Shown: positions 45,414 through 53,848, counted from the stretch's first letter. The stretch is 64,000 nucleotides of DNA from Thermomonospora echinospora (GCF_900108175.1 NZ_FNVO01000027.1:20353-84352); one strand, 5' to 3'. Translations and numbers: made by a program. Notes: a model not told the origin generated them from the sequence alone.

Positions 45414-46937
45414 ATGACCGTTGCGTTGGTGCTCGCGACCGATCCGGCCGCGGACCTGCCGTACGACAGCGGACCCAACGCCCAGTCCCTCCTGCAGCGG
45501 TTGCTCGGTCAGCTCGTTTCGCTCAACGTACCGGACGTGCGGGTCCTGGCCCGTCCGGAGACGGCCGCCCTGCTGCGCAAGCGTCCGGAGGGCAGCGGCC
45601 CGGCCGTCGAGGTCGTCGAGTCGGACTCGCCCGCCGGGGACCTGCGGGCGATCGCCCGGCTGGCCCGCGGCGCCACCGCCCCGCTGCTGGTGCTGCCGGG
45701 CGGCACCGTCGCCAGTGGTGAGCTGCTGGCCCGGCTGGCCGGGCCACGCTCGGACATGGCCACGGCGGTGACCGCGCCGCCGCCCGATCCCGGCGGACCG
45801 GACGACCCCGGCCTGCCGCCGGTGCGCCGGGGCGCCGGCCGGATCGTCTCGGCCGGCACGGGATTCCACCAGGTCACCGACCCCAACGGGGTGTTCTGCG
45901 GGTTGTTGCGGGTGGCGCCCGCCAAGCGGGTCACCCTGGCCCGGGCCGCCGAGCGGCTCGCCGCGCTGTTGGAGACCCCCGGCGCCATGTCCGGGGCGTC
46001 CGGCGTGCTGGCGCTGCTGCTGGTGGGCCTGGTCCGCGCGGGGGTACGGGTGACGCCGCTGCCGGCCCCGCCGCTGGTGTGCGCACAGGTGCGCGACACC
46101 GAGCAGGTGCGGGCGGCGCGGGAGGCCGTGACCGCGGTCAACGAGGACCGGGTGCGCCTGGACGCGGCGGTCAAGAGCAACGACGGGTTCTTCACCACCT
46201 TCGCGGTCAGCACCTACTCGCGGTACATCGCCAAGCTGGCGGCCCGGATCGGGCTGACGCCCAACATGGTGACCTCGCTGTCCATGGCGATCTCGGTGGG
46301 CGCCGCGGTGGCGTTCGCGATGGGCACCCGCACCGGGATGGTCGTCGGCGCGGTGCTGTACTACTTCGCGTTCGTCTTCGACTGCGTGGACGGGCAGCTG
46401 GCCCGCTACACCCGCCGGTTCAGCACGTTCGGGGCCTGGCTGGACGCCACGTTCGACCGTGCCAAGGAGTACACGGTGTTCGCCGGGCTGGCGGTCGGCT
46501 CCACCGCCGCCGCGGCCGGCAGCTCCGTGCACGGCGGGGACGTGTGGCCGCTGGCGGTGGCCGCGATGGCGGCGCAGACCGGCCGTCACATGATCGACTT
46601 CGCGTTCGGCGCCGCCCGCCGCGCCCGGCCCGCGACGCCGCTGCCGGTGACCCCGCTGACCTCGCCCGGCGACGGGCTGGCGCCGGCGGGCGCGGCCGCC
46701 CCCCGGCGTGGCGGCGTCCTCGGCCTGGTGAAACGGGTGCTGGCGCGGACCCGCTCGGGCCCGGCCTTCTGGGCCAAGAAGATGATCGTGCTGCCGATCG
46801 GCGAGCGCTTCGCGGTGGTGTCGGTCACCGCCGCGCTGTGGAACGCCCGGGTGACCTTCATCGTGCTCCTGGCCTGGGGCGCGGTGGCGGCCGCCTACAC
46901 CTTGACCGGACGGATGCTGAGGTCGCTGACCCGATGA
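45414..46937 (+). CDS. Fusion of a degenerate nucleotidyltransferase domain and a CDP-alcohol phosphotransferase
   Basis: A 507-residue protein. Residues 1-230 have the layout of a nucleotidyltransferase (VALVLATDPAADLP ... LLVLPGGTVASGELLARL) but lack the LAAGxGxR nucleotide-binding loop, so this half is probably inactive or regulatory. The membrane half has a perfect CDP-alcohol phosphotransferase motif, DCVDGQLAR ... G340 ... D344 ... D348 (first Asp is residue 323), with about six membrane segments. ATG 45414 has GGAAGG six bases upstream; GTG 45408 is an alternative. The order recalls IPCT-DIPP synthase fusions. The next gene starts inside its stop (ATGA). Confidence 0.88.
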   Translation: MTVALVLATDPAADLPYDSGPNAQSLLQRLLGQLVSLNVPDVRVLARPETAALLRKRPEGSGPAVEVVESDSPAGDLRAIARLARGATAPLLVLPGGTVASGELLARLAGPRSDMATAVTAPPPDPGGPDDPGLPPVRRGAGRIVSAGTGFHQVTDPNGVFCGLLRVAPAKRVTLARAAERLAALLETPGAMSGASGVLALLLVGLVRAGVRVTPLPAPPLVCAQVRDTEQVRAAREAVTAVNEDRVRLDAAVKSNDGFFTTFAVSTYSRYIAKLAARIGLTPNMVTSLSMAISVGAAVAFAMGTRTGMVVGAVLYYFAFVFDCVDGQLARYTRRFSTFGAWLDATFDRAKEYTVFAGLAVGSTAAAAGSSVHGGDVWPLAVAAMAAQTGRHMIDFAFGAARRARPATPLPVTPLTSPGDGLAPAGAAAPRRGGVLGLVKRVLARTRSGPAFWAKKMIVLPIGERFAVVSVTAALWNARVTFIVLLAWGAVAAAYTLTGRMLRSLTR

Positions 46938-47593
46938 CGATCACCCTCACGGAGGCGCCGCCGGCCGCTCCGGTGGCCCGGCAGATCGGGCGCCTGCAGG
47001 CCTACCGCGATGACGGCCCCATCTGCACCACGATCGGGCGGCTGACGCTGGGCCGGCTGATCCCGCTGCCGGGCACCGTGGTCGCCGCGCTCACCACGGC
47101 GGCGCTGCTGCTGGTGGCCGGGGCGCAGGAGCATGCCATCCCGGTACTGTACGCGCCGCTGGTGGCGCTGCTACTGACCGGGCCGTCGGCGACCCATCCG
47201 CACACCGGGCGGATCGACTGGCTTGTCCCGCCCATCCTGCGCGGTATCGAGTATGGTTACTTGGCCGTCTTGGGGTTCGCGCAGGGCGTTTCGGCACCGC
47301 TGATCTACGGTCTGCTGGCCGTCCTCGCCTACCACCACTACGACACCGTGTACCGCACACGCCAGCATCTGTGGCCGCGCGGGTGGGTCTTCCGGGCCGG
47401 GCTCGGCTGGGAGGGCCGGATGCTCATCGCGGCCTTCGCGGGCCTGTTCGGGCAGCTGTCGGCCGCGTACGCCGTGCTCGCCGCCTATCTGGGGGTGCTG
47501 TTCGGCGTGGAGAGCGTCATCGCCTGGGTGCGGGCCGACCGCGGCAGCGGTGTGCAGGTGAACCTGGAAGAAGAGGCGGAGGAAGCCAGTTGA
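46934..47593 (+). CDS. DUF5941-like membrane protein
   Basis: A 219-residue protein with about five hydrophobic segments and conserved-looking polar patches (for example DWLVPPILRGIEYGYLA, YHHYDTVYRTRQ and GWEGRMLI). I recall this domain as DUF5941, in other actinomycetes joined to the C-terminus of the CDP-alcohol phosphotransferase; here it is separate but begins in the ATGA overlap of the previous gene. That relationship needs a database check. It is likely a partner subunit of the phosphotransferase. Catalytic function is unknown. Confidence 0.75.
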   Translation: MTITLTEAPPAAPVARQIGRLQAYRDDGPICTTIGRLTLGRLIPLPGTVVAALTTAALLLVAGAQEHAIPVLYAPLVALLLTGPSATHPHTGRIDWLVPPILRGIEYGYLAVLGFAQGVSAPLIYGLLAVLAYHHYDTVYRTRQHLWPRGWVFRAGLGWEGRMLIAAFAGLFGQLSAAYAVLAAYLGVLFGVESVIAWVRADRGSGVQVNLEEEAEEAS

Positions 47594-47612
47594 GCGGCGA
47601 TGGAGGCACAGC

Positions 47613-48344
47613 GTGATCGGGATGGTGCTGGCGGCAGGCGCGGGTCGCAGGCTGCGGCCGTACACGGACACCCTGCCCAAGGCCCTGGTGCCGGTGGATG
47701 GCGAGACCACCATCCTCGACATCGCGCTGGGCAACCTGGCCGAGGTCGGGCTGACCGAGGTGGTCATCGTGGTCGGCTACTGCGCGAACGCGGTCGAGCA
47801 GCGCAAGGCCGCGCTGGAGGAGCGGTACGGCGTGTCCATCACGCTCGTCCACAACGACAAGGCCGAGGAGTGGAACAACGCCTACTCCATGTGGCTGGCA
47901 CGTGAGCACTTCGCCAAGGGCGTCCTGATGGTGAACGGGGACACGGTGCACCCGGTCGGGGTCGAGAAGACCCTACTGGCCGCCCGCGGCCCCGAGATCG
48001 TCCTGGCGGTGGACGATGTGAAAACGCTCGCCGACGAGGAGATGAAGGTCACCCTCGACGACTCCGGGCACCTGGCCCGCATCACCAAGCTGATGGACCC
48101 CGAGCAGGCGTACGGCGAGTACATCGGCGCCACGCTGATCGAGCCGTCGGCCGCCGGGCCGCTGGCCGACGCCCTCAAGGCGACCTGGGAGGGCGACCCC
48201 GACCTGTACTACGAGGACGGCTACCAGGAGCTGGTGAACCGGGGCGGCCGGATCGCCGTCGCGCCGATCGGCGCCGTCGACTGGGTCGAGGTCGACAACC
48301 ACGACGACCTGGAGAAGGCCCGCCGGATCGCCAAGGGGTACTGA
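47613..48344 (+). CDS. LicC-like nucleotidyltransferase (phosphocholine cytidylyltransferase family)
   Basis: A 243-residue sugar- or choline-phosphate nucleotidyltransferase. The binding loop is MVLAAGAGRRLRPYTDTLPKALVPV. VHNDKAEEWNNAYSMWLAR is the LicC-type NxxS region, MVNGDTVHP holds the metal-binding Asp, and VEVDNHDDLEKA ends the domain. It should activate a phosphorylated alcohol or sugar with CTP or another NTP. GTG at 47613 has TGGAGG seven bases upstream. It is third in the CDP-alcohol operon, 19 bases after the DUF5941-like gene and 3 bases before the dehydrogenase. Confidence 0.88.
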   Translation: MIGMVLAAGAGRRLRPYTDTLPKALVPVDGETTILDIALGNLAEVGLTEVVIVVGYCANAVEQRKAALEERYGVSITLVHNDKAEEWNNAYSMWLAREHFAKGVLMVNGDTVHPVGVEKTLLAARGPEIVLAVDDVKTLADEEMKVTLDDSGHLARITKLMDPEQAYGEYIGATLIEPSAAGPLADALKATWEGDPDLYYEDGYQELVNRGGRIAVAPIGAVDWVEVDNHDDLEKARRIAKGY

Positions 48345-48347
48345 TCC

Positions 48348-49421
48348 ATGCCACAGCTGATGCGGTCGCTGCCGGCACCGCTGTCGGTGGAGGTGCGCCG
48401 GGGCGCGGTCGCCGCGCTCGGCGAGCTGCTGGCCGACCGGCGGATCGCCACCGAGGGCCGGGTGGCCATCGCGGTGGGACCCGGCCAGGGCGACTCGATC
48501 GCCGAGCGGGTCAGGCCGTCCCTGCAGGCCTGTGACGTGTTCCATGTGGACGGCGGCACCGTCGACGCCGCCGTCTCCCTGTCCTCGAAGCTGCGCTCGG
48601 GCTGGTACGAGGCGGTGGTGGGGATCGGCGGCGGGCAGACCATCGACGCCACCAAGTACGCCGCCACGTTGGCGGGCATCCCGATGGTGTCGGTGGCCAC
48701 CAACCTGTCGCACGACGGCATCTGCTCGCCGGTGGCCTCGCTGCGGCACGACAAGGGCAAGGGCTCCTTCGGCGTCGCGATGCCGCTGGCCATGATCGTG
48801 GACCTGGACTACGTCCGGGCCGCCCCCGACCGGCTGGTGCGCGCCGGGATCGGCGACGTGATCAGCAACTTCTCGGCGGTCGACGACTGGCTGCTGGCGG
48901 CCGCCGACTGCGGCGAGCCGGTGGACCGGCTGGCGCTGACCGTGGCCCGCACCGCCGCCGAGGCGCTGCTGTTCCAGCCGGAGTCGATCGAGTCCGACCG
49001 GTTCCTGACGGTGCTGGCCGAGGGGCTGGTGCTGTCGGGCATGGCGATGTCGTTCGCGGGCTCGTCCCGGCCGTCCAGCGGCGGCGACCACGAGATCCTG
49101 CACGCCATCGACCAGCTGTACCCGGGCACCGCCAACCACGGCGAGCTGGCCGGGATCGGCACGGCGTTCTGCTACCACCTGCGCGAGCGCTTCCTGGGCA
49201 CCGGCGGGGAACGGCTGGCGCAGATCGCCGCCTGCCTGGACCGGCACGGCCTGCCCAAGCTGCCCGGCGACGTGGGGCTGACCGAGGAGCAGTTCGCCGA
49301 GGCGGTGGTGTACGCGCCGCAGACCCGTCCCGGCCGCTACACGATCCTGGAGCGGCTCGAACTCGACAAGAGCGCCGCACTGAAGTCGGTAGGGGAGTAT
49401 GTTCGCTCCTTTGAAGGCTGA
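48348..49421 (+). CDS. Glycerol-1-phosphate dehydrogenase-like iron-containing alcohol dehydrogenase
   Basis: A 357-residue NAD(P)-dependent dehydrogenase. The nucleotide motif is GIGGGQTIDATKYAA. NLSHDGICSPVAS is the form seen in the archaeal sn-glycerol-1-phosphate dehydrogenase/AraM group. The metal ligands are likely the Asp of GIGDVISNF and the His residues of GGDHEILHAID and ANHGELAG. It probably reduces a keto-phosphate to a polyol phosphate that the adjacent cytidylyltransferases activate. ATG 48348 is 3 bases after the previous stop. True substrate and stereochemistry are unknown. Confidence 0.87.
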   Translation: MPQLMRSLPAPLSVEVRRGAVAALGELLADRRIATEGRVAIAVGPGQGDSIAERVRPSLQACDVFHVDGGTVDAAVSLSSKLRSGWYEAVVGIGGGQTIDATKYAATLAGIPMVSVATNLSHDGICSPVASLRHDKGKGSFGVAMPLAMIVDLDYVRAAPDRLVRAGIGDVISNFSAVDDWLLAAADCGEPVDRLALTVARTAAEALLFQPESIESDRFLTVLAEGLVLSGMAMSFAGSSRPSSGGDHEILHAIDQLYPGTANHGELAGIGTAFCYHLRERFLGTGGERLAQIAACLDRHGLPKLPGDVGLTEEQFAEAVVYAPQTRPGRYTILERLELDKSAALKSVGEYVRSFEG

Positions 49422-49454
49422 GAGCCATGTCCGCTCCTTCGGAGGCTGAAGGCA
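49399..49454 (+). repeat. 28-bp imperfect tandem duplication at a gene junction
   Basis: 49399-49426 and 49427-49454 agree at 22 of 28 bases, each beginning ATGT(T/C)CGCTCCTT. The first unit contains the stop of the dehydrogenase gene and the second supplies the ATG of the next gene. A tandem duplication seems to have created the present junction. Confidence 0.75.
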
Positions 49455-50251
49455 CCCGCTCCCGGCGCACCGCCACGATCGCGGACGTGCGCGCCCTGGG
49501 CCAGCCACCCGGGCTGAAGGAGCGGCGTAACGAGGAGCACTGGGCGGGGCGGCTGTACATGCGGTCGCTGTCGCCGTTCTTCTCCTGGCTGTCGCTGCGG
49601 CTGGGGCTCAGCCCCAACCAGCTGACGTACCTGATGATGTTCACCGGCGTCGCGGCCGGCGTGGTGGTGTCGGTCCCCGGCCACCCGCTGTGGGCGGCGC
49701 TGGCCGGAGCGCTGCTGGTGCAGGTCTACCTGCTGCTGGACTGCGTGGACGGGGAGGTCGCCCGCTACCTGCGGCAGACCTCGGTGGCCGGGGTCTACCT
49801 GGACCGCATCGGCCACTACCTGGCGGAGGTGGCGCTGCTGATCGGCCTGGGCGCCCGCGCCCAGGGCGGCTGGGAGTCCGGCGGCTACCTGGAGCTGGGG
49901 CTGGTCGCCGCGCTGGGCGCCGCCCTGATCAAGGCCGAGACCGACAACGTGGTGGTGGCCCGCGCCAAGTCGGGGCTGCCCGCCGACCCGGCGGCCGGCG
50001 ACCGGGCGCTGCGGCCCCGTTCCACGGGCCTGGCGCTGGCCCGCCAGGCGGCCTCCGCGGTGCGCCTGCACCGCATCATCGGCGCGGTGGAGCTGTCCCT
50101 GCTGATCGCGCTGGCCGCGGTGATCGACGTGCTGACGGGCGCCCAGACCCCGGTGACCACCCGGGTGTTGACCGTCGTGGTGGCGGCGGTGGCCGCGGTG
50201 CAGACGCTGCTGCACCTGGTCAGCGTGATCGCCTCGCGACGGCTGCGCTGA
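49427..50251 (+). CDS. CDP-alcohol phosphotransferase with His in place of the last motif Asp
   Basis: A 274-residue membrane enzyme transferring a phosphoalcohol from CDP to an acceptor. It has about six membrane segments. The active-site motif runs Asp105, Asp108, Gly109, Ala112-Arg113, Gly122 and Asp126, but the final position, the proposed catalytic base Asp, is His130 (LDRIGHYLAE). The spacing is otherwise exact. A basic N-terminus of about 45 residues precedes the first membrane helix. It follows the dehydrogenase by 5 bases, so it is the last tight member of the operon. Confidence 0.88.
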   Translation: MSAPSEAEGTRSRRTATIADVRALGQPPGLKERRNEEHWAGRLYMRSLSPFFSWLSLRLGLSPNQLTYLMMFTGVAAGVVVSVPGHPLWAALAGALLVQVYLLLDCVDGEVARYLRQTSVAGVYLDRIGHYLAEVALLIGLGARAQGGWESGGYLELGLVAALGAALIKAETDNVVVARAKSGLPADPAAGDRALRPRSTGLALARQAASAVRLHRIIGAVELSLLIALAAVIDVLTGAQTPVTTRVLTVVVAAVAAVQTLLHLVSVIASRRLR

Positions 50252-50374
50252 GTCTCCCGGGCGCCGATGAGCGGCTTTGCGGGCGAACGCGGGTGAACGG
50301 CGGGTTTCGGTGAACCGCCCGGCGGGCGTCCCGAAGGTGAAAGACTGCGGCGGGACTTCGACGTGGGAGGGGCG

Positions 50375-50461
50375 TTGAGCGAACTGGAGGTACGCGCTGG
50401 TGCCGCGAGCTCACCGGACGGACGGGCCGTGCCCGGACGGAGGCGTCGTGACTGCGCATGA
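50375..50461 (+). CDS. Possible 28-residue leader peptide before the glycosyltransferase
   Basis: TTG at 50375 is preceded by GGGAGGGG at good spacing. The frame encodes SELEVRAGAASSPDG and an Arg-rich end, and stops at 50461 inside the glycosyltransferase coding region. It could be a translational-coupling leader or simply chance in GC-rich DNA. No homology is claimed. Confidence 0.2.
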   Translation: MSELEVRAGAASSPDGRAVPGRRRRDCA

Positions 50462-51362
50462 GCCCCGCCCCGGCGGAGACGTCACGTTCTCGGTCGTCGT
50501 GCTGACGATGGGCAACCGTCCTACGGAACTGGCCCGCGCCGTGCGCAGCGCCCTTGACCAGGAGAACGTCGACGTCGAGGTGATCCTGGTCGGCAACGGG
50601 GTGCCCGGGGACTGGACGCCCGGCGACGACGAGGTCTTCGAGGACAAGCGCGTCACGCTGGTGCGGCTGCCGCGTAACGTCGGCATCCCGGCCGGGCGCA
50701 ACCGGGGCGTGGCGGCCTCCACCGGCGAGATCGTCCTGTTCCTGGACGACGACGGCTGGTACCGCTCCACCCGGCTGGGCGCCCACCTGCGGGACCGTTT
50801 TGCCGCCGACCCGTCCCTGGGGATCGTCTCGTTCCGGGTCCGCGACCCGGAGGGCGGTCCGGGCGAGCGGCGGCACGTACCGCGGCTGCGCGCCGGCGAC
50901 CCGGAACGCTCCTCGGAGGTGACGACGTTCCTGGGCGGGGCGTGCGCGGTGCGCCGGGCCGCCTTCGACGCCGCCGGGGGGCTGCCGGAGGACTTCTTCT
51001 ACGCCCACGAGGAGACCGACCTGGCCTGGCAGGCGATGAACGCCGGCTACCGGATCGTCTACGACGCCTCGGCGGTGATGTACCACCCGGCGGTGCTGCC
51101 GACCCGGCACGAGATGTTCTACCGCTACAACGCCCGCAACCGGGTGTGGCTGGCCCGCCGCAACCTGCCGTGGCCGCTGGCCCTGGCCTACTGCGCGGTG
51201 TGGGTGGCGATGACACTGTTGCGCGAGCGCAAGCCCGCCGCGCTCAGGCCGTGGTTCAAGGGGTTCGCCGAAGGGTGGCGCAAGCCCGCCGGCCCGCGCC
51301 GCCCCATCTCCTGGCGCACCGCCTGGCGGATGACCCGCATCGGCCGCCCGCCCATCATCTGA
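50448..51362 (+). CDS. GT2-family glycosyltransferase
   Basis: A 304-residue GT-A enzyme, rhamnosyl/galactosyl-transferase-like. FSVVVLTMGNRPTELARAV opens the fold, LPRNVGIPAGRNRGV and EIVLFLDDDGWY carry the nucleotide-binding and DxD residues, and ACAVRRAAFDAAGGLPEDFFYAHEETDLAWQ is the acceptor-side acidic motif. GTG at 50448 has GGAGG six bases upstream; GTG 50400 is an alternative with its own GGAGG. It lies 196 bases after the CDP-alcohol operon, so it may have its own promoter. It probably adds a sugar to the same polymer. Confidence 0.88.
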   Translation: MTAHEPRPGGDVTFSVVVLTMGNRPTELARAVRSALDQENVDVEVILVGNGVPGDWTPGDDEVFEDKRVTLVRLPRNVGIPAGRNRGVAASTGEIVLFLDDDGWYRSTRLGAHLRDRFAADPSLGIVSFRVRDPEGGPGERRHVPRLRAGDPERSSEVTTFLGGACAVRRAAFDAAGGLPEDFFYAHEETDLAWQAMNAGYRIVYDASAVMYHPAVLPTRHEMFYRYNARNRVWLARRNLPWPLALAYCAVWVAMTLLRERKPAALRPWFKGFAEGWRKPAGPRRPISWRTAWRMTRIGRPPII

Positions 51363-51382
51363 CCCGTCTCCTTTGGGGACCC

Positions 51383-51410
51383 GGAGGGCGGGTCAGAGAA
51401 TCCGCCCTCC
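51383..51410. terminator. Bidirectional terminator hairpin
   Basis: GGAGGGCGG and CCGCCCTCC form a perfect 9-bp stem with a 10-base loop in the 92-base gap between the convergent glycosyltransferase and HelD-like genes. Confidence 0.8.
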
Positions 51411-51454
51411 GCAGAGCTTTGCCGTGATCATCTGACCCGGCGCTCCGGGTCCGC

Positions 51455-53848
51455 TCACGCGGGCCCGGTCAGCACCAGCTCCCAGGTGGGGTCGGCGGTC
51501 AGGACGGTCAGGCGCTGGGTGGCGCGGGAGACCGCGACGTAGAGCACCCGCAGGCCGCGCGGTGACTGCGTGGCCACGACCTCGGGGGCGCAGATGACCG
51601 CCGCGTCGAACTCCAGACCCTTGGCGTCCAGCACGTCCAGCACCTGGACGCGCTCGGGGAAGCCTTCGGCGAGCGCCTTGTGCTCCTGCTCGTCCCAGTC
51701 GCCGTCGGGCTGCGGGACGATGACGCCGATGGTGCCCTCCACCTGGGTCAGCAGGGTCTCGACGGCCTCGCGGGCGGCGGCGCGCAGCGCGTCCGGGGGG
51801 ACGACCCGGATGACGGGCTCCTCCCCGGAACTGCGGACCGCGCGGGCGGGGCGCGCCCCCGGGAGCGCCAGTTCCAGCACCCGGGCGGACACGGCGGCGA
51901 TCTCGGTGGTGTTGCGGTAGTTGGTGGTCAGCTCGTACTCGTGCCGGGCCCGGCGGGGCGGCGGCTTGCGGCCCCGGCGCTTGGACGCGGACCCGCCCAG
52001 CGCGGCGTCCATCGCCCGGCGGGCCTCGTCGAGGTCCTCCCAGGCGCTCTGGGCGGGGTCCTCGACGATCGTCCAGGTGGCCTGGCGTCCCCGGCGGCCG
52101 AGCATGCGCCACTGCATGGGGGACAGGTCCTGCGCCTCGTCCACCACGATGTGGGCGTACTCGGGGCGGGTGTCGGTGACCTCGTCGTCCACCCGGCGCG
52201 CGCGCTCCAGCCGTTCGACCGCGCTGGTCAGCTCGCGCATCTCCGGCTCCCAGTCGTCGGCGACCGCCTCGCCGGTGAGGATGTTGACCCCGTCCACGAC
52301 GTAGGGGTCCTCCTCGGTGGGGGCTTTGCGAGAGGGGCGCGGCGGCGGGCCGAGCAGGGCGTCGATCTCGTCCAGCAGCGCGACGTCCTGGTAGCTGAGC
52401 GTCGGCGACGGCCCGGACAGCGTCTCGGCCCAGGCGCCGGCCAGCAGGTCGGCGTGCGGCCGGTCGAGGTCGCGGCCGGCGGCGCGGCGCAGCCGGGCGC
52501 GCTCGCCCAGCGAGTGCAGCACGTCCAGCGGGCGGCGGATCGGCCACCAGGCGGTCAGGAAGTCGGCGAAGGCCCGCTGCCCCCGCACGTTCTTGACGAA
52601 CGACTCCCGGGAGGAGCGGTCGGCGGCGGAGGACGGGCGCTCGGGTCCGTCCGGGTCCAGGGCGGCCAGGCCGCTGTCGGCCAGCAGGCCCTCCCACAGC
52701 GCCAGTTCGCCCTGCACGGGCGCGCCGGGCTCGGGCTCGGTGCCGCCGGTGTCGACGTAGCGCTCCCACAGGGCGTCCAGCAGCGCGTCGGCGACCCGGC
52801 GGCGGGCGGTGTTGACACTGCCCACGCTGCGCCGGTGCAGGGCGGCGCGGATCTTGTCGAGCTGCGGCCGGCCCAGCCGGACGACCACGCCGGCGTGCAC
52901 CACCCGCAGTTCGTCGGGGGCGCCGGGGGGCTGGTCGGCGATCGCCCGCCGCAGCACCGCGACCATCGCGCCGGAGCCCTTGAGCCGGGCGAGGTCGGGC
53001 GGGTCGTGGACGGTGGCCGAGACGCCGTCGACCAGGTCGCCCAGGGAACGCAGCGCCGCCGACCCCTCGCCCAGGGACGGCAGCACCCGCTCGATGTAGG
53101 CGGTGAAGCGGCGGTTGGGGCCGACCACCAGCACGCCCCGCGAGCCGAACCGCCGGCGGTGCCGGAACAGCAGGTAGGCCACCCGGTGCAGGGCGACGGC
53201 GGTCTTGCCGGTGCCGGGGGCGCCACGTACCAGCACGGTGCCGTCGGCGGGGGCGCGGATCACCTCGTCCTGCTCGCGCTGGATGGTGGCGACGATGTCG
53301 CGCATCGCGCCCTCGCGGGTGCGGGCCAGGGAGGCGATGAACGCGCCGTCGCCGACGATCGTCAGGGAGTCGGCGGCGGACGGGTCGAGCAGGTCGTCCT
53401 CCAGATCCACGACCGCGTGCCCGCGGGTGTGCAGCACCCGGCGCCGGACCACGCCGCGGGGGTCCTCGGGGGTGGCGCGGTAGAACGCCTCGGCGGCGGG
53501 CGCCCGCCAGTCGATGACCATCGACTCGTGCTCGCGGGTGCGCACCCCGATCCGGCCGACGTAACGGGTCTCCCCGGTGGCCAGGTCGAGCCTGCCGAAC
53601 ACCAGCCCGTCGTCGGCGACGTCGAGCGCCTGGGCGCGCAGCGCGGCCTGGTGCACCATGGCGTCCCGGTCGACCAGGGAACCCTTGGTGCCCGCCAGCG
53701 CCTGCCGGTAGCCCTCCTTGATCATGGCCTGGGCCTCGGCGCGCATCTCCTCCAACCGGGCGTACGCCTCGTCGACGCGGCGCTGCTCGGCGGCGATCTC
53801 GCTGTCCTTGACCGTGGCCGGTCGGCCGGCGACCGGGGACGACGACAT
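51455..53848 (-). CDS. HelD/HelR-like RNA polymerase-recycling ATPase (UvrD/SF1-type)
   Basis: A 797-residue protein. An N-terminal coiled-coil arm (about 10-60) is followed by RTREHESMVIDWRAPAAEAFY, the HelD family hallmark. Walker A is VLVRGAPGTGKTAVALHR, Walker B is HIVVDEAQDLSPMQW, and SF1 motifs follow to the end (VLYVAVSRATQRL). HelD releases stalled RNA polymerase from DNA; the actinobacterial HelR form also displaces rifamycin. ATG 53848 with GGGAG upstream is preferred over an earlier start that would add 17 residues. It is a single gene between two convergent or same-strand neighbours. Confidence 0.9.
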   Translation of the reverse strand: MSSSPVAGRPATVKDSEIAAEQRRVDEAYARLEEMRAEAQAMIKEGYRQALAGTKGSLVDRDAMVHQAALRAQALDVADDGLVFGRLDLATGETRYVGRIGVRTREHESMVIDWRAPAAEAFYRATPEDPRGVVRRRVLHTRGHAVVDLEDDLLDPSAADSLTIVGDGAFIASLARTREGAMRDIVATIQREQDEVIRAPADGTVLVRGAPGTGKTAVALHRVAYLLFRHRRRFGSRGVLVVGPNRRFTAYIERVLPSLGEGSAALRSLGDLVDGVSATVHDPPDLARLKGSGAMVAVLRRAIADQPPGAPDELRVVHAGVVVRLGRPQLDKIRAALHRRSVGSVNTARRRVADALLDALWERYVDTGGTEPEPGAPVQGELALWEGLLADSGLAALDPDGPERPSSAADRSSRESFVKNVRGQRAFADFLTAWWPIRRPLDVLHSLGERARLRRAAGRDLDRPHADLLAGAWAETLSGPSPTLSYQDVALLDEIDALLGPPPRPSRKAPTEEDPYVVDGVNILTGEAVADDWEPEMRELTSAVERLERARRVDDEVTDTRPEYAHIVVDEAQDLSPMQWRMLGRRGRQATWTIVEDPAQSAWEDLDEARRAMDAALGGSASKRRGRKPPPRRARHEYELTTNYRNTTEIAAVSARVLELALPGARPARAVRSSGEEPVIRVVPPDALRAAAREAVETLLTQVEGTIGVIVPQPDGDWDEQEHKALAEGFPERVQVLDVLDAKGLEFDAAVICAPEVVATQSPRGLRVLYVAVSRATQRLTVLTADPTWELVLTGPA

